This document shows, piece by piece, positions 20,836-27,993 of a stretch of DNA of 64,000 bases (positions are counted from its first letter, which is position 1; each line of letters starts with the position of its first letter). Source of the stretch: Siderastrea radians (taxonomy: Eukaryota > Cnidaria > Anthozoa > Scleractinia > Rhizangiidae). The stretch spans positions 66,758,858 through 66,822,857 of the forward strand of contig OZ024889.1 of the NCBI GenBank assembly GCA_964017195.1, written 5' to 3'. The notes beneath the pieces were generated by a model that saw nothing but the letters and a program-made list of their open reading frames with translations, searched no databases and was not told the DNA's origin. Both the position numbers and the translations under genes were made by a program.

Positions 20836-21831
20836 ATGAGTTTACTCAAATGGAAACAATTAGCAGATAGTCGATCTGAGCTTGGTAAAAAGATTAACAC
20901 AGTAAGAGATACAATAAAACAAAAAAAGATATCTGATCAAATGGGTGAAGTCGAGGCAGAGAAACTTTTCAAACCTATAACATCTGAGTTAAAGGAACTT
21001 ACAGCCCCAAAAGCACCGTTGAGAAGATTGGTAAAGAAAAAGCGACCTGTTCCAGATTATGGAATAGCTATTGATGATGAAGTGCCTGATTATGGATTGG
21101 ACGATTTGTTTGATCAACCTGTTTTACCTGAAAAAGAGAAACAGATAGTTCCAAAACCTCCATCTTATGAAGATGTCCTTGAGGATTTAGCATCAGGTAA
21201 AAAACAAATGTATATAGATCCAGAATACATGTATGAACCTGAAGATCTTCCTCCAGAATACGAAGAAGAAGAAGTACCAGATTATGAAATTCTTGAAGAG
21301 GATAGAATAAATCAAGCTTTAGATGACCTTCAAATACCGAATTATGACGACGTCGAATTACGACTCAAACAAGAAGATATGAATGACAAAAAGAGGAAAT
21401 CTTATCTTACCAAAACCCTTAAAAAGGCTAAAGAGAAACGGCAACAACTAAATGGTTATTTGAGTGATATCACTAAAAAATTAAATAGTGGTTTGATTAC
21501 TGAAGCTGAGGCTCAATATCGAAGAAAAATTATTCAAGATACAAGAAAGGTTCTGACTGATTATATGAATTACAATCAACAAAAACTCAAATCTATTAAA
21601 GGATCTGGTTTGAAGAAAAAAACAAAAAGAGGTGGACAGGTAATGTTTTTCAACAATCCGACAGAAATGATTAAAAAACTTGAACTGATTATCGGATCGA
21701 TAATTGCTGGGAATAATAGCATCGAATTACGGAATACTGGCGTCACTCTTATCGACATCTTGTTGAGAAATTCAATACTCAATAAGTCACAATACAACAA
21801 AATATACAAAAACTATTTTAGTCTAAATTAA
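20836..21831 (+). CDS. Polinton structural/unknown protein with PPxY motifs and an adenain-type cleavage site
   Basis: In this 331-residue protein, the N-terminal half is acidic and proline/tyrosine-rich with a repeated (V/I)P(D/N)Y motif (about residues 72-75, 83-86, 147-150, 168-171). It has two PPxY motifs, PPSY at 108-111 and PPEY at 139-142. A basic coiled-coil segment (180-250) is followed by IKGSG (254-258), matching the (M/I/L)xGx-G consensus of adenovirus-type proteases, then a KKKTKRGG stretch and a helical C-terminal domain. It heads the capsid gene block. It may correspond to the Polinton protein usually labelled PW, but I cannot confirm that. PPxY recruits NEDD4-type ubiquitin ligases in many animal viruses; that role here is inference. 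Confidence 0.6.
   Translation: MSLLKWKQLADSRSELGKKINTVRDTIKQKKISDQMGEVEAEKLFKPITSELKELTAPKAPLRRLVKKKRPVPDYGIAIDDEVPDYGLDDLFDQPVLPEKEKQIVPKPPSYEDVLEDLASGKKQMYIDPEYMYEPEDLPPEYEEEEVPDYEILEEDRINQALDDLQIPNYDDVELRLKQEDMNDKKRKSYLTKTLKKAKEKRQQLNGYLSDITKKLNSGLITEAEAQYRRKIIQDTRKVLTDYMNYNQQKLKSIKGSGLKKKTKRGGQVMFFNNPTEMIKKLELIIGSIIAGNNSIELRNTGVTLIDILLRNSILNKSQYNKIYKNYFSLN
21822..21826 (+). promoter_or_regulatory. TCTAA box (putative late promoter)
   Basis: TCTAA lies 13 nt before the minor capsid ATG, followed by AT-rich DNA. Confidence 0.55.
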
Positions 21832-21839
21832 TAATATAT

Positions 21840-22601
21840 ATGAATAGACAACTTGTATTATCATCCCATACCGTAAAAAACCAAAGTAGTAATAAACCAT
21901 CGGATTTCACAATCAAATACCGTAATCCGATAATACTAGATTCAAACAGACAATATGAAATAGGCCTAGACCGAATCATTTCGATGTCATTCACTTGGTT
22001 TAATGTGACAAACGAACTCAATAATCAGAAAATAAGATATTCAACAGATAGTGGTGCTAATTGGACGGAAATTATATTCAACCCTGGAGTGTGGAATTAC
22101 ATTGATTTTGACAATTTAATCAAAGAAAAAACAAAAACAGGAACCTCATCAAACCCTCAATATCCAATCACTCTGGAGTTTAACGATACTATATTCAGGA
22201 CAATAATAACACTTGCATCAAATTACAGATTAGATCTTACTAAAAGTAATTTTAATGATCTTATTGGTTTCAATAAAAAGATTCTAACAAGTAGTGTAAA
22301 TGTCGGAGATTACATTCCTAATCTCTCACAAGACAGAGAAATATTGAATATTCATTGTGATTTGATAAGTGACAGTCTTGTGGATGGTGAAGAGTCAGAT
22401 ATTATATATAGTTTCAGTACTTCAACTCTCACTCCGAGTTATAGTTTCACACAAGAGCCTCGACGAGTACAGTTCAATCCAGTCAATAAAAATACGATTC
22501 ATAAAATTCGGATTTATATCACCGACGGCAAACGAAGAATAATTGATCTTAATCATAGTGACACTTCATTCAGTTTGATTTTAAGAGAGAAGAGAGATTA
22601 A
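21840..22601 (+). CDS. Minor capsid (penton-like) protein, PY type
   Basis: The 253-residue length, the location just upstream of the major capsid gene and the all-beta character (alternating hydrophobic strands, no long helices) fit the single jelly-roll penton protein of Polintons. It begins with SSHTVKNQSSNKPSDFTIKY and a GLDRIISMSFTWFNV strand region. The penton would occupy the five-fold vertices. The assignment rests on context plus fold type. Confidence 0.75.
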   Translation: MNRQLVLSSHTVKNQSSNKPSDFTIKYRNPIILDSNRQYEIGLDRIISMSFTWFNVTNELNNQKIRYSTDSGANWTEIIFNPGVWNYIDFDNLIKEKTKTGTSSNPQYPITLEFNDTIFRTIITLASNYRLDLTKSNFNDLIGFNKKILTSSVNVGDYIPNLSQDREILNIHCDLISDSLVDGEESDIIYSFSTSTLTPSYSFTQEPRRVQFNPVNKNTIHKIRIYITDGKRRIIDLNHSDTSFSLILREKRD

Positions 22602-22606
22602 TCTAA
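22602..22606 (+). promoter_or_regulatory. TCTAA box (putative late promoter)
   Basis: TCTAA lies 13 nt before the ATG of the small basic protein. Confidence 0.55.
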
Positions 22607-22619
22607 CTAATAGTTATAG

Positions 22620-22991
22620 ATGGCATCATATGAATATAAACGTGTATATCACCCGAAACTAGGTCGTTTTGTGTATAAGCATAAAGGATCTGGGATTATT
22701 GTTGATAACATATTCAAACCAGTTGGAAGGGTGTTAAGTAAAGTTCCAGAAATGGTTTTAAAACCTTTGGCCAAAAAAGCGCTTGAATCTGGTATTTCAC
22801 ATGCTGGAGACAAACTGGGAAAAAAAGCAGCTGAAAAAAGCGGAGAGCGTATTATGAGAAAATTACACGGTTTAACTAAACAATCAATAAATAAAACCAT
22901 GAAACCAACCAAACCTACTAAACCAAAACAAGAAGAAGATTACAACACAATTCTGAATAGACTTATATCTGGTACTGGATTAAGACGATAA
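22620..22991 (+). CDS. Small basic virion-core-like protein with C-terminal cleavage motif
   Basis: This 123-residue protein is strongly basic, with an N-terminal YKRVYHPKLGRFVYKHKGSG segment and a helical middle. It has a PTKPTKPKQEE linker and ends ISGTG-LRR; ISGTG (residues 116-120) fits the (M/I/L)xGx-G protease consensus. Position between penton and major capsid, charge and cleavage motif suggest a core or cement protein analogous to adenoviral pVII/pX, but sequence homology is not shown. Confidence 0.6.
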   Translation: MASYEYKRVYHPKLGRFVYKHKGSGIIVDNIFKPVGRVLSKVPEMVLKPLAKKALESGISHAGDKLGKKAAEKSGERIMRKLHGLTKQSINKTMKPTKPTKPKQEEDYNTILNRLISGTGLRR

Positions 22992-23071
22992 AATGTTATT
23001 AAAAAGTGAATTTTATCCAATTATAAATAGACTAGCAAGTGGGAAATGGTTTATATAAAAAGTGAATTTTA

Positions 23072-23076
23072 TCTAA
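23072..23076 (+). promoter_or_regulatory. TCTAA box (putative late promoter)
   Basis: TCTAA lies 13 nt before the major capsid ATG. The preceding 90 bp contain a direct repeat AAAAGTGAATTTTATC (about 23003 and 23059). Confidence 0.55.
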
Positions 23077-23089
23077 ACTACTCATATAA

Positions 23090-24379
23090 ATGAGTTTCAG
23101 AACAAATGAAAATCTTCAACGATATGAATACGTTCGTTTCCATTTGGATAATGTCATTGAACAGCCTGGTAACAATCAATCACAGAAAAAGACAGGTTAC
23201 AGATTCACAATCAACGATAGGTCGACTATGTTCGATTTTTTTAATGGGTATTTCGAAGTAACCAAAGAGCTTCAAAAAAGGGCAGATGGTGCTGGATATG
23301 CTGCAGCAGATCGCATCACAATGATAAACGGATCTCACAGTCTAATCAGACATATGGTTATTAAATCGTCTGGTAAAATAGTATACGAGAGTGATAATTT
23401 ACATAGAATTACGAATGTCAAAAATCTACTTGAATACAGTGATGACTTCAGTCGATCCGTTGGAAAGAATTCGTTCTGGTATCTTGATACTGATGGAACT
23501 ACAGCAGATACAAACACAGGTTTCGAAGCCCGTCGTATTTTAACTCAAGCAGCACAAAACGACGGTAATGGGGGAGCTAAAACGATTAACGAGATGATAC
23601 CATTGAATCGATACAGTTTTTTCCAAGAATTAGAAAGAAAAATGTTACCCCCAATGCAGCTCACAATTGAAATTACACTTAACGAAGACAGTGAATTAAT
23701 TCACAAAGCAGGAGCGGCTGACGATGGAAGGGTTGTAGTAAAAAGATTGTATCTTTGGCTACCAAGATTGATCCCAAAAGACAGTATGTATAGTAATTTC
23801 GTTTCAGAGTTTCTCAAGCCAACAACCTGGAAATATATGCGAGATCTCTACAATCAGTCAGCAAATACCAGAGCTATTCAGAATATGTTTCAAATCAGTC
23901 CAGCTATCGACCACGTTAAACATGTTTTTATATATCTACAGCGGACAGATGCACCAAATAATAATGAAGAAGAGAGGAGTCCATATTTGTTTGACACTTT
24001 CAAACTGAATGCAGCTAATGCTAACAGCTCTTTATCAAGCTGTAGGCTTGAATACGGGAATAACGTTTTTTACCCAGAGCTGGAATATGATAGTGACTCT
24101 AAAATACGGATATTTAATGATCTCATGTCATATGCATTTCGTAAAAACGATTATAACAGTGGGACACAATTGAATATAGCAAATTACACCAGTTTATATG
24201 GTCTTATCTATTTCGATTTGTCATATCAGAAAGAGGTAGTGACAAGAGATCCTAAACAGTTGATTATCCATTATCGTCTCAATGTAGCCCCAGCAGCAAA
24301 CGTCCGAGCTCATAGCATTGTATTTTACGAGAGTGAGGTTGTTGTTAAGACAGTTGGAAACGAATTGATGATAGTTTAA
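23090..24379 (+). CDS. Major capsid protein, double jelly-roll, PX type
   Basis: The 429-residue frame is beta-rich and opens with RYEYVRFHLDN, as do Polinton/adintovirus hexon-like proteins. It contains YRFTINDRSTMFDFFNGYFEV, LIRHMVIKSSGKIVYE and a late LIIHYRLNVAP strand. Context agrees: penton upstream, protein-VI-like protein and protease downstream. Length is at the short end for the family. Trimers of this protein would form the hexagonal faces of the capsid. Confidence 0.85.
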   Translation: MSFRTNENLQRYEYVRFHLDNVIEQPGNNQSQKKTGYRFTINDRSTMFDFFNGYFEVTKELQKRADGAGYAAADRITMINGSHSLIRHMVIKSSGKIVYESDNLHRITNVKNLLEYSDDFSRSVGKNSFWYLDTDGTTADTNTGFEARRILTQAAQNDGNGGAKTINEMIPLNRYSFFQELERKMLPPMQLTIEITLNEDSELIHKAGAADDGRVVVKRLYLWLPRLIPKDSMYSNFVSEFLKPTTWKYMRDLYNQSANTRAIQNMFQISPAIDHVKHVFIYLQRTDAPNNNEEERSPYLFDTFKLNAANANSSLSSCRLEYGNNVFYPELEYDSDSKIRIFNDLMSYAFRKNDYNSGTQLNIANYTSLYGLIYFDLSYQKEVVTRDPKQLIIHYRLNVAPAANVRAHSIVFYESEVVVKTVGNELMIV

Positions 24380-24438
24380 ATAAATAAGTTTTACATCGAT
24401 GAAAATTTAGATTAATATGTTTTTTAAAATAGAATTTA

Positions 24439-24443
24439 TCTAA
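24439..24443 (+). promoter_or_regulatory. TCTAA box (putative late promoter)
   Basis: TCTAA lies 10 nt before the ATG of the protein-VI-like gene. Confidence 0.55.
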
Positions 24444-24453
24444 CATATAATAT

Positions 24454-25287
24454 ATGACACAACTATACGAAATCAAAGTTAGTTTATCACCAAACCAGAA
24501 AAAGAATCTTAGTAACGCGTATCATAAAAGAGAAACAATAGTTCTAAGGCTTACGAAGGACTCTCTATCTGGGAATGACACTCTGTATGTACCTCAGAAT
24601 ATAGTTAAGCGATTGGATAAAAATAGAAAATTGAAAAAGGGAATGGACATTAAACTTTCTAAAACAAACATTAGAAAGCAATTAGGTGGATCTTTACTCT
24701 CTACAGTATTGGCTCTTGGGAGAACATTTGCACCAACATTAGCAAAAACTATTGGTTTATCAGCACTTGCTGGAGCAGCTAGTGAAGGAGCATCTCAGAT
24801 CGTCAAAAAGATATCTGGAAAAGGTTTACAAACAGGTGGGTTCCTAATACCACAAAATAAAATCAACCAGTTGATAGCATATAAACATCTTTTGACCACA
24901 AAACAAAAACAAGATATATTAAATTCTCTACAAACAGGCTCTGGTGTTCATATAAAACCGACAAAAGTACAAACAGGTGGGTTCTTAGGGACTCTCCTTG
25001 CATCAATTGGAGTCCCTTTAGCTATTGAGGCAATAAAGAAGATGACTGGTAAAGGAGCTCCTCAGATGGGAAGACCTAAACAAAGACCACCCAGATCTAT
25101 ACCAGAACAGGATGGTGGTTTGATGACCAACACTTATAGAACACCGTCTTTTTACGGAAATTGGTCAGACGATACAATCGGTATGGGGACTAAAAAAAAA
25201 AAAAAATCTCAAAAAAAGGGCGAAGGTCTACTATTAGGCAAGAACTCACCGTTCAAAAACGTCCCTCTTCTAAATATTCTATTGTAA
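24454..25287 (+). CDS. Protein-VI-like hydrophobic virion protein with two cleavage motifs
   Basis: In this 277-residue protein, the N-terminal 70 residues are polar and globular. Two hydrophobic/amphipathic glycine-alanine-rich segments follow (about 78-118 and 175-195). Each opens with GGxL and closes with an adenain-type site: ISGKG (120-124) and MTGKG (197-201). A lysine-rich KKKKKSQKKGEG tail lies near the C-terminus. Cleavable hydrophobic capsid proteins next to an adenain gene recall adenovirus protein VI, which disrupts membranes; homology is inferred from architecture only. The repeated GGxL...KK(I/M)(S/T)GKG module suggests internal duplication. Confidence 0.6.
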   Translation: MTQLYEIKVSLSPNQKKNLSNAYHKRETIVLRLTKDSLSGNDTLYVPQNIVKRLDKNRKLKKGMDIKLSKTNIRKQLGGSLLSTVLALGRTFAPTLAKTIGLSALAGAASEGASQIVKKISGKGLQTGGFLIPQNKINQLIAYKHLLTTKQKQDILNSLQTGSGVHIKPTKVQTGGFLGTLLASIGVPLAIEAIKKMTGKGAPQMGRPKQRPPRSIPEQDGGLMTNTYRTPSFYGNWSDDTIGMGTKKKKKSQKKGEGLLLGKNSPFKNVPLLNILL

Positions 25288-25313
25288 AACCAAAATTCCA
25301 TAAAAACATTCCT

Positions 25314-25745
25314 ATGTCAAATTATGATTTAATAAAATGGTGTAAGTATCTGAATATTCCAATTAATGATGTATTGTCAAGAGATGAAAATGTTCCTCAC
25401 AATCATCAACAAGCATTATTCATTTACAATCTTGAACCGAGTTATATGCTAGGGAGTCATTGGGTGGCTACTTATGTTAAGGATAAAGTCATCAATTACT
25501 TTGATAGCTTTGGTTTGCCTCCCTTCCAAGAAATTGTCAATCATGCGAGAAAAAAGAATTTAACATTGCTTCATCAGAACAATCAAATACAAAATTTACT
25601 AACGACAACATGCGGTTACTTCTGTTTATACTTTTTAAATGAGATTAATAATGGTAAATCATATTTTAATCTGTTGAAAGTTTTCGACATATATGATACG
25701 ACGAAGAATGAGAAATTTATAGAACAGTATTTCAAAAATATCTAA
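25314..25745 (+). CDS. Adenain-like cysteine protease (virion maturation)
   Basis: This 143-residue protein shows the C5/ULP1 catalytic pattern: His49 in GSHWVATY, Asp64 in YFDSFG, oxyanion-hole Gln93 and nucleophile Cys100 in TTTCGYFC, with the expected Gln-to-Cys spacing of seven. It is shorter than adenovirus protease but usual for Polintons. It would cleave structural proteins at (M/I/L)xGx-G sites, and four such sites are present in the proteins encoded at 20836, 22620 and 24454. No TCTAA box is seen before it; it may be transcribed with the preceding gene. Confidence 0.93.
   Translation: MSNYDLIKWCKYLNIPINDVLSRDENVPHNHQQALFIYNLEPSYMLGSHWVATYVKDKVINYFDSFGLPPFQEIVNHARKKNLTLLHQNNQIQNLLTTTCGYFCLYFLNEINNGKSYFNLLKVFDIYDTTKNEKFIEQYFKNI
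25741..25745 (+). promoter_or_regulatory. TCTAA box (putative late promoter)
   Basis: TCTAA lies 9 nt before the first zinc-finger gene and overlaps the protease stop codon. Confidence 0.55.
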
Positions 25746-25754
25746 TTAATATAT

Positions 25755-26155
25755 ATGATATCATATTGCGTTAAACAGAAAAAGGTTACAGAATGTATAC
25801 CTAATAGTGAAAAATATGTAAAGGCTAAAAATGGGAGGCTTATGTTCAAATGTAAATGCTCTGAATGTGGAATCACTAAGACGAAATTTATCAAAAGCCA
25901 AAAGGGAGGTGAAAATCCATTAGGAAAGCTTTTGAGGCAGCCAAAATAGCCGAACAAATAACTCGCAAAGTAATTCCATCAACCAACCATGTATTTGACC
26001 GATATTGGTCTGGTGATATCTTGAAAAATGCTTTTAATAAAGAAACTGGTATAACAAGCAAGAAATTCTGGACTAAACCAAAGAAGGGTACTGTCATGCG
26101 TTTGGTGAAAAATCCAAAAACTGGTAAATATGAAAACGTATATATTGAACCTTAA
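25755..26155 (+). CDS. DUF5679-like zinc-finger protein with an out-of-frame C-terminal extension
   Basis: The first 64 codons encode a small cysteine finger: CVKQKKVTEC, then KAKNGR, then CKCSECGITKTKF. It resembles the DUF5679 family of viral zinc proteins, but the second Cys of the usual CVKC is Gln and a Cys seven residues later may replace it. The frame stops at 25949. In the -1 frame a meaningful sequence runs without any ATG from about 25914 to 26155 (containing VFDRYWSGDIL and a terminal YENVYIEP), so it can only be made by a frame change or was separated by a one-base deletion. A paralogous finger follows at 26177. No classic slippery heptamer fits here: one at 25901-25907 would run into a stop. 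Confidence 0.6.
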
Positions 26156-26160
26156 TCTTA

Positions 26161-26165
26161 TCTAA
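26161..26165 (+). promoter_or_regulatory. TCTAA box (putative late promoter)
   Basis: TCTAA lies 11 nt before the second zinc-finger gene. Confidence 0.55.
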
Positions 26166-26176
26166 TCATATTATAT

Positions 26177-26362
26177 ATGAAATCTTTTTGCGTGAAACAA
26201 AAAAAGGTCACTCTATGTGTACCAGGTAGTGAAAGATATGTAAAAGCCAAAAACGGGCGAACAATGATGAAATGTACTTGTGCAGAATGTGGAATCACTA
26301 AGACTAAATTCGTTAAACAGGCGGGAAACGGGTTAGCCCGTCGAAGGGGGCGGGCGTACTAG
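26177..26362 (+). CDS. Second DUF5679-like zinc-finger protein; upstream partner of a putative frameshift fusion
   Basis: The 61-residue protein is clearly paralogous to the product at 25755 (shared FCVKQKKVT, YVKAKNGR, ECGITKTKF). It has the same missing Cys in the first knuckle and keeps five other Cys. Its tail (AGNGLARRRGRAY) is read from the overlap with the next frame. A GGGAAAC heptamer in phase at 26323-26329 would move ribosomes into the -1 frame, which is open into the phospholipase A2 gene. Without a shift it is a stand-alone small finger protein, possibly nucleic-acid binding in the virion. Confidence 0.65.
   Translation: MKSFCVKQKKVTLCVPGSERYVKAKNGRTMMKCTCAECGITKTKFVKQAGNGLARRRGRAY
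26323..26355 (+). promoter_or_regulatory. Putative -1 ribosomal frameshift site (G GGA AAC plus GC hairpin)
   Basis: In the zinc-finger frame the codons read GCG GGA AAC, giving the slippery heptamer G GGA AAC at 26323-26329. After a 6-nt spacer, GCCCG (26336-26340) can pair with CGGGC (26351-26355), a GC-only stem in an otherwise AT-rich element. The -1 frame after the heptamer is open into the phospholipase A2 protein. This is sequence evidence only. Confidence 0.5.
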
Positions 26363-26388
26363 ATACAGTAGCATCAACAGGTTTAGAT

Positions 26389-27024
26389 ATGTTTGTGCAT
26401 CATGGTATTCCTTGGTTAGGTAAAAAGGCAGTTGAAATGGGAAGATATTATGGATCAGAAGCCTTGAGAAACCCAAAACTGCAGGAAAAGGCTATCGATT
26501 ATACTCTGGATAAGTTAAATCCAATGATTCAGAATGTTGGAAGTCAAGCTCTGAATCAATTATCTACTAAAATTAGGCCAAACAAAAAGTATAAAACTGA
26601 CAGAAAGGATTTGGATGGTGGTAGTTTAGATATACATAAACTAATTGGTAAATTACCAAGACCAAAAGCTGGATGGACTCCTGGAAAGTATAAATACATG
26701 GGGGCATATAACCCTCTAGATAAACAGTTAGAGTACGATAAAAACACTGGAGAGGTTACCAAGTGGCACGTACAACCTTACAATGAAGTTGATAGAATAT
26801 CAGCTCATCATGATATTTGTTATGACATGGGGAAGGACAAAGGTGAATGTGACAAAGTAATGGTCAAGTCATTGGATAAAATACCTTATGGACAGATGCC
26901 AAAATGGGGACAAACAGCACGATTTCTAATCAACACAAAACAAAAACTAGGTCTTGGTGTAAAACAAAGGAAGACAAAAAACGTGAAAGGCCGTCGAGTG
27001 AAGAAAACTGGCAAGAAAAATTAG
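26389..27024 (+). CDS. Parvovirus-type phospholipase A2 domain protein
   Basis: Counted from the first in-frame ATG at 26389 the protein has 211 residues; the frame is open upstream to 26317. Residues 101-112 (YKYMGAYNPLDK) match the calcium loop YxGxxNxL, and HHDICYDMG (140-148) holds the His-Asp catalytic pair (141-142), with Cys154 in a KGECD segment. This is the compact phospholipase A2 found in parvovirus VP1 N-termini and reported in some adintoviruses, where it is thought to breach endosomal membrane. The C-terminus is very basic. It overlaps the integrase frame by 121 bp. An AAAAAAC heptamer stands in its frame at 26976. Confidence 0.8.
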   Translation: MFVHHGIPWLGKKAVEMGRYYGSEALRNPKLQEKAIDYTLDKLNPMIQNVGSQALNQLSTKIRPNKKYKTDRKDLDGGSLDIHKLIGKLPRPKAGWTPGKYKYMGAYNPLDKQLEYDKNTGEVTKWHVQPYNEVDRISAHHDICYDMGKDKGECDKVMVKSLDKIPYGQMPKWGQTARFLINTKQKLGLGVKQRKTKNVKGRRVKKTGKKN

Positions 27025-27941
27025 CTGATGAGCTTCATAAACCGATAAATCGTAACTTCACCCGGCGGCGGGTAATTGTAAACCATATTGACGAGACATG
27101 GTGCTCAGATATCGTTGAGATGCAAAAATTCAGTCGATGGAACGCTGGCTACAGATATCTTCTTATGGTTTTAGATGTATTCTCTAAATACGGTTGGATC
27201 GTCCCATTAAAAGATAAAAAGGGTGAAACCGTTATGAATGCTTTTAAAACAATATTCAAAGAGGGGCGTAAACCACAATATCTTTGGACAGACAAAGGCA
27301 AAGAGTATTACAACAAACATGTTAAGGAACTACTTGATAAGAATAAAATAACCTTGTACTCAACTGAGAATGAGGAAAAGTCGTCAGTTTGTGAAAGATG
27401 GAACCGTACAATCAAAACCAAAATGTGGAAACAGTTTACTGTTCAAGGTAATACACAGTATCTTGACATGTTACCTAAATTAGTGAAACAGTATAACAAT
27501 ACCAGACATTCAAGCATAAAGATGACACCTACAGAAGCAAGCAAAAAGAAAAATGAAGGAGTTGTTTACTTTAATCTATACGGTGATATGGAAATATCAA
27601 AACAGAAACCGAAATTCAAAATAGGTGATAAGGTTAGAATAAGTAAGTATAAACGGAATGTGTTTGATAAAGGATATACCTCAAATTGGTCTGAGGAAAT
27701 TTTCACAGTTGATGAAATACAACATACGAATCCAATCACATACAAACTGAAGGATCTCAGAGATGAAGACATTGAAGGGAGTTTTTATGAACCTGAATTA
27801 CTGAAAGCTGAACAACAGGTATTCAGAATTGATAAAGTTATTCGGAGGGATTACAAGAAAAAACAAGCTTTAGTTAAATGGAAGGGATACAGTGATGAAT
27901 TTAACAGTTGGGTTCCAATGAAGGACTTAAGAGATATATAA
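26904..27941 (+). CDS. Retroviral-type DDE integrase with C-terminal chromodomain
   Basis: The integrase core has Asp69 (WCSDIVEM), Asp130 (LWTDKGKEY) and Glu164 (CERWNR), numbered from the ATG at 26904. An SH3-like region follows (FKIGDKVRISK), then a chromodomain (residues ~307-345, with ALVKWKGYSDEFNSW). The chromodomain would steer integration to marked chromatin. The first ~23 codons merely reread the end of the phospholipase gene out of frame, and the recognisable family sequence begins only around LADELHKP. Entry by -1 frameshifting at 26976-26982 would fuse it to the phospholipase protein. Direct initiation at 26904 is the alternative. Confidence 0.93.
   Translation: MGTNSTISNQHKTKTRSWCKTKEDKKRERPSSEENWQEKLADELHKPINRNFTRRRVIVNHIDETWCSDIVEMQKFSRWNAGYRYLLMVLDVFSKYGWIVPLKDKKGETVMNAFKTIFKEGRKPQYLWTDKGKEYYNKHVKELLDKNKITLYSTENEEKSSVCERWNRTIKTKMWKQFTVQGNTQYLDMLPKLVKQYNNTRHSSIKMTPTEASKKKNEGVVYFNLYGDMEISKQKPKFKIGDKVRISKYKRNVFDKGYTSNWSEEIFTVDEIQHTNPITYKLKDLRDEDIEGSFYEPELLKAEQQVFRIDKVIRRDYKKKQALVKWKGYSDEFNSWVPMKDLRDI
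26976..27066 (+). promoter_or_regulatory. Putative -1 ribosomal frameshift site (A AAA AAC plus stem)
   Basis: In the phospholipase frame the codons read ACA AAA AAC, placing the canonical heptamer A AAA AAC at 26976-26982. Seven nucleotides later GCCG (26990-26993) and GTGAAG (26998-27003) can pair with CGGC (27063-27066) and CTTCAC (27056-27061), an interrupted 10-bp stem. The -1 frame is open through the entire integrase. The stem is a candidate only. Confidence 0.5.
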
Positions 27942-27960
27942 AGTGTTTTAAAGAAAATTA

Positions 27961-27965
27961 TCTAA
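27961..27965 (+). promoter_or_regulatory. Orphan TCTAA box
   Basis: TCTAATATATATTATAT follows the integrase stop, as before other late genes, but a transposon inserted 28 bp downstream. Joining the two flanks leaves only a very short frame, so no gene is called. Confidence 0.35.
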
Positions 27966-27993
27966 TATATATTATATCAATCGATAGAGTATA

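Noticed and set aside
25901..25907. A AAG GGA heptamer as a frameshift signal for the first zinc-finger gene
   Set aside because: In phase, but the -1 frame meets TGA at 25910-25912 immediately after it.
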